Below, one piece after another: positions 58,177 to 64,000 of a stretch of 64,000 bases of DNA. Under the pieces are notes generated by a model. That model did no database searches, had not been told where the DNA came from, and was given only the letters and a program-made list of their open reading frames with translations. Made by a program: the position numbers and the translations under genes. Source of the DNA: Rhyacichthys aspro. Lineage: Eukaryota > Chordata > Actinopteri > Gobiiformes > Rhyacichthyidae. The DNA is taken from positions 17,502,169-17,566,168 of the forward strand of contig CM072153.1 in the NCBI GenBank assembly GCA_036850595.1. The letters run 5' to 3'. The stretch's first letter is position 1. Every line of letters starts with the position of its first letter.

Positions 58177-61100
58177 ACGCCTAGACACATCTTGAACTAT
58201 TGAGGATAATAGCTGTGGAATAAAAGACGTATTCACTTTGGGAGCATGAATATTGTTTTTTTGAAACCACTACCTATTCAGTATGTGTTTACATTAAATT
58301 ACTGTCCTCTATGATGATTTAATCCTACATGTCCATTCTAAAGATGGCTGTAAATTGTGTCCCAGTTTGAAAACTTATTTTAATTAACCTATAAACCATT
58401 CAATATTCACGTCCAACAGTAAAGCAGTCTTTTCCATTCTCGTATACACAGTATATCACATCCTGCATGATGCAAACACCATCATTCAGTCCCTTTTTAC
58501 TTTGACTGAATCCCTGGAGCGATGTATTAGCAGTGACAGTTTTAGGGCAGGTAAACGTCTAATGAGAAGACGGTGCTCAAAGTGGAACGTTGTGCGTGTG
58601 CTCGTCTCGGTTGGTGTCTGTCCGTTTTCCAAACTGTAGGTATTACGTTTTATTGTGCTTGAGTTACGATGATGAAAAATGTGGTTTGAACATTTTGCCT
58701 CTGTCACCACGTCTACTTACCCAACATAAATTTTCTTTCATGGTTGCTGTGGTCCTCTGCTTCTTGTTTTTCTTTATTTATGTGCCAATGGAGACTTAAT
58801 TAATCATCTTTCCAAGCCTTGGCAAACTTTAGCACTGCGTGTTGTCTTGATTAATAGGGAGCCATTACAGAGGCCTGTGAGTAAATCTGTTTGTACAGAC
58901 ATATGTTAGCCCTGTATGGATTTACTCATCAAACATGGCAGCACTGATATATCTATTTACTGCCACAACACAATCTTATCTAATTTATATTGCTTATGTC
59001 TTCACAGTTTACCATCAAATCCTTCGACACACACTGTTCATAATCAGAGCTAATATTTATCTTTCATCTGAGCATACATGTTGCCTTAGTCCTTGTTCTA
59101 TAAGGGTAATTGAAGAAGTAATGACGGTTTTAAAAGCCAGTGCATCACATTTAAGCGATGTTATCTGCACCAGAGTCAGGTTTTACATAAGCAAGTGTCA
59201 AAGTCTTTCAAAAGTTAAAAGTGAGGCATTTCTGAGCAGCACAGGGAACAGGGGGCTGATAGATTAGGATCTTCTAAAGTAGTGGCAGCTCCTGAAAGAG
59301 AAGGGGAGGTTTTCTGGGAGACAGCCGGATATTTATCTTTTTGCAGTGCGTCTGGAGCTCCGCAGAGAAAGAGGGGGAAATGTGTTTGTCATTTTGAGCA
59401 GCGCTGAAGTTTCCAAGATGACTTAAGGAAAGAAATGTATGAAATATCACAAATAATTTCTGATATAACTTCATTATGGTCATATATGTGCTTTTTGCAA
59501 CATTTAATAAAAAGTACATTCAACTAAATCAATCATAAAGAGTCTATATCAATAAAAATCAAAGACCGTGTTGAAATAACTTCTCCATTTTGCATCAGAT
59601 TTTGGCAAATCCAGGCTCTCCAGATGTCTGAGAGAGTGTCATGACTTGGCAACGAGGTGGTCTTCAGCTCCAGAATGGAAAGTGAAAACTCTGAGCCAGG
59701 TCTTTCTACCAAGTAAACAAATCTTTTTCTACAATAAACATTTTTTTGTTAGTGCCGCGTGTGAGGACTCTGATTTTTCTGCAGAAGACTAATAAAGCCT
59801 TAGGATTTTTACTTGTGTTGAGTGACATTTCAAGAAAAATATTTTCTTCCTTCAAAAAGGCCTTGACTAATAAAATGTACCATTGCCTTAAGCAGAGAGC
59901 CTTTGCCGTTCTTCGTTTGAAGATTGTTGATGTGTTGTTCATTTTGTGGAGCCAGAAAAAGTCAGGATTTGTAATTCTACGTTTGGGATTCAGCAAAAAT
60001 AATTTAGTAAAGAATTAGTTGAGGACATTTTCAGAGGCACTTCTAGAGACTTCAGGGGCCCAAGGCAGAGGACCCCCCTCAAGAATATGAATATCCACAC
60101 TAAGAACTCATGCAATATTTTGTTTGTTTTCTTTCACACAACATTTTTGTCATGACAACGGGTGACAGGCCTCCTGTAGAGGGCTTTTACTGTGGTCAAT
60201 GTGTTGTCTCTTCATTTTACAGTTGAACTGGAGAAATACAATAATGAGACTGGAGTAGGGTCTTTAGAGACATGTTATTAATATAGAATTAATAGAAACA
60301 GCTGAAACTTCAAATGCACTGTTTATTTAAATCACATTAGGAAATGCTCAGCTTCACAGGAGACATCTGCCGTACAGAAAACAGAGCCATACAAAATGTA
60401 AAACCCAACCGATATAAGTTTTTCCCTTGTCTGTTCGCTCTTCTTCATGCATTTAATTGACCGTGACTTCCTGCATTTGGTCTGAAAGTCTAACCTATTG
60501 GCAGACACACTTTCACTGTACAAATGGTTCTGTTTGGCCCACCTTTTTTCCTAAACCAAAGAGCAGCTGTTTGGTCTGAACCACGGTCTGCTTTAAGACT
60601 GAGCTTTAACGCCTCAAGATTTGGTTTGAACCAAACAGTCCAAAAGTCCAGACCGAGCAGCAGTGAAAGGTCTCTGAGACATAACATTAGACATCTGCTA
60701 TGGCGCAGCTATAAAACACTGTCATAGAAACACAGTTTGTTTGTCTATTGCACGTTTAATATATATTTTATTCTAGTTTTTTGTCTGCTCTTCTTTGTTT
60801 GATTTATTGTCTGTGCTCCTGTGGTTGGCCCAAAAGTTCAAATTATTGACAAACAAGCTTTCAGCACAAGTGTGAGAGCCCCCTTGATGTAAACATTTAA
60901 GTGTTTAAAGTCAGATATTTGTGTTCACAAGAATCCAAATATTCTAAAATATTGTGTAATATGTAAAATCTGTCTTAGGGTCCATTACGGCTTGGGACCC
61001 TATTGCCCTGGAAATCTGGACATTATAGATGGTTTTGTTAACCACCGAAACTATTATTAGCAGAGCAGCCTCTTAAGATTATAATGACTGTTAATGTAAT

Positions 61101-64000
61101 ATTAATTTGATAAACAGGTTGGCAAATATTGGCAATATTTATAGACTTGGTTTTCTAAGCTTGACCTTGGTGTAGAGGGAAGAGACACACCTAAAACGGA
61201 ACAAATAGACTTTCCATTTGTCATACTGTTTAAGATTGATTCATTTGGAGCTAGACCTCATGGAGTGGACCACTTTCAGATGGGACTACCACTGTAAACT
61301 TACTCCACACCTGTTTTCAATACATTTTATAGCTTTGCACCATGATAGAATCGGATGTGGCATGTTTTACAGATATCTGTGACATTTTACAGATACATTG
61401 ATAGCCTGTAAAGATTGATACAAACAAGTCATTCGAACCCAATGATTCGAGACACCCAGTGTTCTCTGATTCCACAACACAGTCCAGCAGACAGACACTG
61501 AAGAGTCAATACGTTTTGTCTGAACTCGGTCAATGTGGGTTCATTGATCAGTGAAGCCGTCTCCTCTGAACACTCTCCCTTTTCAATGTTTAATCTGTGT
61601 TCCCTTTTGTTCCATTGGCGTAAATCCTGAGCAAACACATTAGAGCAATCGATGTGTACAGTGATAATACACAGAGAGAGAGGCTATTAATTGCCCTCTT
61701 TGAATGTAGGTCAGCAGAGAGTACAGCGAATGAAGATCTTGTACACCTGAGCGGCACGTAAATAATGTTTGTTTTGTGCCTTTTCTTTAATTCCAGACAG
61801 AATGTGATTTTATTGTGAACAGTTTACACAATATATTCAATTTCTTGGTTGAATAATGTGCCTGAGCCTTATATTACATTACCTCTAAGACTTTTGTTCT
61901 CAAGGTTTGTGATAATGATTTTTCAGGGCCTTGTAATACAAAACCAGATATGTCTCTATGCTACATAGACAAAACCTAACCTTTGCAACTTTGGTAAGTG
62001 GTTTTACAAAGAGGGTAACAACAACAACCAGACAGTAATGTGGCGTCTACAGTTTAAATAAAACATTCTTAATCAGTGGATCTCAATTTTCCAGACCTAA
62101 CACCTGTAAAACTTGGTCTTTTAATACATCCCCTTTGCTTTTACAGGAAAATTAGGCATTATAACTGTCTGTATAAATCTGATTTCTGCTCTGGGACACG
62201 CAGATACAGCCTGTCAGTCATCAGTGTATAGCCTCTCCTTGTAGTGCCATTGTCCAGCACCTTTAGGCTATGCACCAGTCTTTGAACACTGCACCCTTAA
62301 ATTGAGTTTACTTTACACCAGTCGCCTTCCACTTGAGAGCGTGAAAATCTGACCCTAAGCCTTTCTGAGCAAAAATGTCATCTTATCTGAATCACATTGT
62401 GCAGACACTTCTTTCAACTTTGTGTGAGGCTGGTTGATCAAATGTCTACCTCGATGGAAAGTGAACCAGCCTCATGTAAGTGGAATCTCAGTATTAACCT
62501 TAAAGTTACTTCACAAACCCTTTAATCCAGCTTAAGGGCTCACGAACAGGACTTGCAGCGTATAAAAAAGTCAAAGATGCTTCTCATAACAAAGTTAAAA
62601 TACATTCATTTTTGCGTTGCCAGTGGCTGTCAGTCCTCTGCAGTCACCTCTGAGTCGTATTCAACCAAAACCATCTTTTTCACTCACTTTACCACATCAT
62701 TTTTGTGACTAAACCAAACCAAAATGGAAAACTGAAAATGTATCCTGTGTTAAAAAGGAATTACTTGGTTGCTTTTTATTATCTTCTATCAAAGGCTTTT
62801 CTGCCAGACAGGCTTCAAAGTTCTCTTCTCCCCTGAGCACAATGTCATCTCACTTCAGCATTTCTTTTTCTTTGTAAGTGTGTGCTTGTCTGTTGTAGGA
62901 TCTTGGCACAATACGCTGCAGTGGACTTAGAAAGCCTTTGAGATATTTAATGTGATAATGAGCTAAACAAACAAACTTAACAGGGCTTTTCCGTTGGCCT
63001 CAGCCATATCCAGTCCTAAAACCGTAAGGCATTTCTGCAAGCGTTACAGCTGGACACCATCTACACACAGGTAAGTCCTAATCTAATTTGCTGTACATGT
63101 ACTGCAGACTTGACTTGACGCTGGAGCCTAGATAAAAAAAAAAAAAAGAACCTACAGCCTTTTGACTTGATTGTGATTTGTGTGTGTTCCTTCACAATCA
63201 TTGTAATGACCTTCACAATCCATAAAATCTATAAATATATACCCCCCTAAAGGCAACAGTATACTTTAATTATGTGCTATTAGGTCTAAGTGGGTCAGGA
63301 AGAACAGAACACACAGTGAAGCTATATATTAACATTAACACACAGATAACTCACCTTAAGGTCTGGAGGACAACTTACAGCTATTACTCTTTTGTATAAG
63401 AAAAGCACGGGTTCAGAACATTAACACAGCCCATTCGTAATCTGATCAGTCACGACACAGTTTAATGCCAAGGGTTAGAGTTCAAAGTGGCTTTATTCTC
63501 CCCGGGGGGCAATCTGTTGTGCGTCCAAATAAAGATACACTGCAATGAATTACATATAGTTTAACTGCACCAAGAGCTAGTTTAGAACAGGGCAATAAAT
63601 GATAAATAACTTTAACATATGACTGACAAATGTGACCAAATGTTTGCATTTCTAAACAAAACAACTTACATATTAAACCATATTATTCCAGACATGTGTA
63701 GAAGAGGTGCTTTATTTACCATATACAACAATAATTAACAGCTACAATTAATGGGGTAATTAAAGGGGTACCGCAACATTTTAGCCCAAAAATACATATT
63801 CTCAAAATAATTGTAATGCAGAAACAGACCAATACACTGGACCCTAGCAGAGCCATATTTGTACAAAAACCTTACCATTTCAGCAGATGTGTTTTTTTTC
63901 TTCCAAACTTCCTGATTGGATGCTATCTGCGCCCTATCCTGGATAAAAGTTACCCAGTGCAGCTTTAAATACTTTACAGTCCAGGGACATCCTGTTGATT

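Larger units (their letters stand above)
55248..64000. other. Region upstream of the TIR gene; no other coding gene recognised
   Basis: About 8.7 kb with no exon of recognisable homology on either strand. Supported contents are a candidate noncoding first exon and immune-type motifs for the TIR gene (about 56237-56450), a 71-bp foldback at 58106-58176 and an imperfect inverted repeat at about 60568-60639. Open frames of 60-110 codons are at chance level and many lack an ATG. Confidence 0.6.

Noticed and set aside
60034..61020. Possible hAT element bounded by CAGAGGCACTTCTAGA and a GGGACCCTATTGCCC-like right side
   Set aside because: The left tip resembles a hAT end, but no matching inverted right terminus or target duplication was found.

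Overview
This window is vertebrate nuclear DNA, almost certainly from a ray-finned (teleost) fish, and probably a spiny-rayed one. The evidence is spliced vertebrate genes with canonical GT-AG introns, a V1a-type vasotocin receptor, a moderately AT-rich background with CpG-rich first exons, and many decayed teleost-type tRNA-derived SINEs and short hAT and Tc1-like elements. There are no bacterial-style operons, and almost all the other short open frames look like chance. The species is not identifiable by eye. || Layout: (1) 1-10.26 kb holds the 5' part of ppm1h on the minus strand: coding exon 1 at 9726-9958 inside a CpG-rich promoter region, an 8.3 kb intron 1, coding exon 2 at 1234-1399, and the start of intron 2. 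The rest of the gene lies off the left edge. (2) 10.3-26.2 kb is gene-free and carries decayed transposons. (3) 26216-27888 is a complete two-exon avpr1a (arginine vasotocin receptor V1a) on the minus strand, in the same order and orientation relative to ppm1h as I recall for human PPM1H-AVPR1A. (4) 28-54 kb is a 26 kb gene desert with SINEs, a hAT MITE with perfect target duplications, a 190-bp LTR followed by a proline-tRNA primer-binding site, and a Tc1-like/foldback cluster. (5) 54006-55247 is a single-coding-exon minus-strand gene for a 413-residue protein with an N-terminal TIR domain followed by two predicted membrane segments. I recognise the TIR domain but not the protein; this is the most unusual item in the window. 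(6) 55.25-64 kb has no recognisable coding gene. It contains a possible noncoding first exon and interferon-type motifs for the TIR gene near 56.2-56.45 kb, and a foldback element at 58.1 kb. || The three genes share a strand but show no functional link. ppm1h encodes a Rab-directed PP2C phosphatase, avpr1a a Gq-coupled neuropeptide receptor, and the TIR protein is presumably an innate-immune membrane protein. The ppm1h-avpr1a pair looks like ancestral synteny; the TIR gene is not a neighbour I recall from the mammalian locus. Boundaries of decayed repeats are approximate (tens of bases). Splice sites and start codons were read directly from the sequence.
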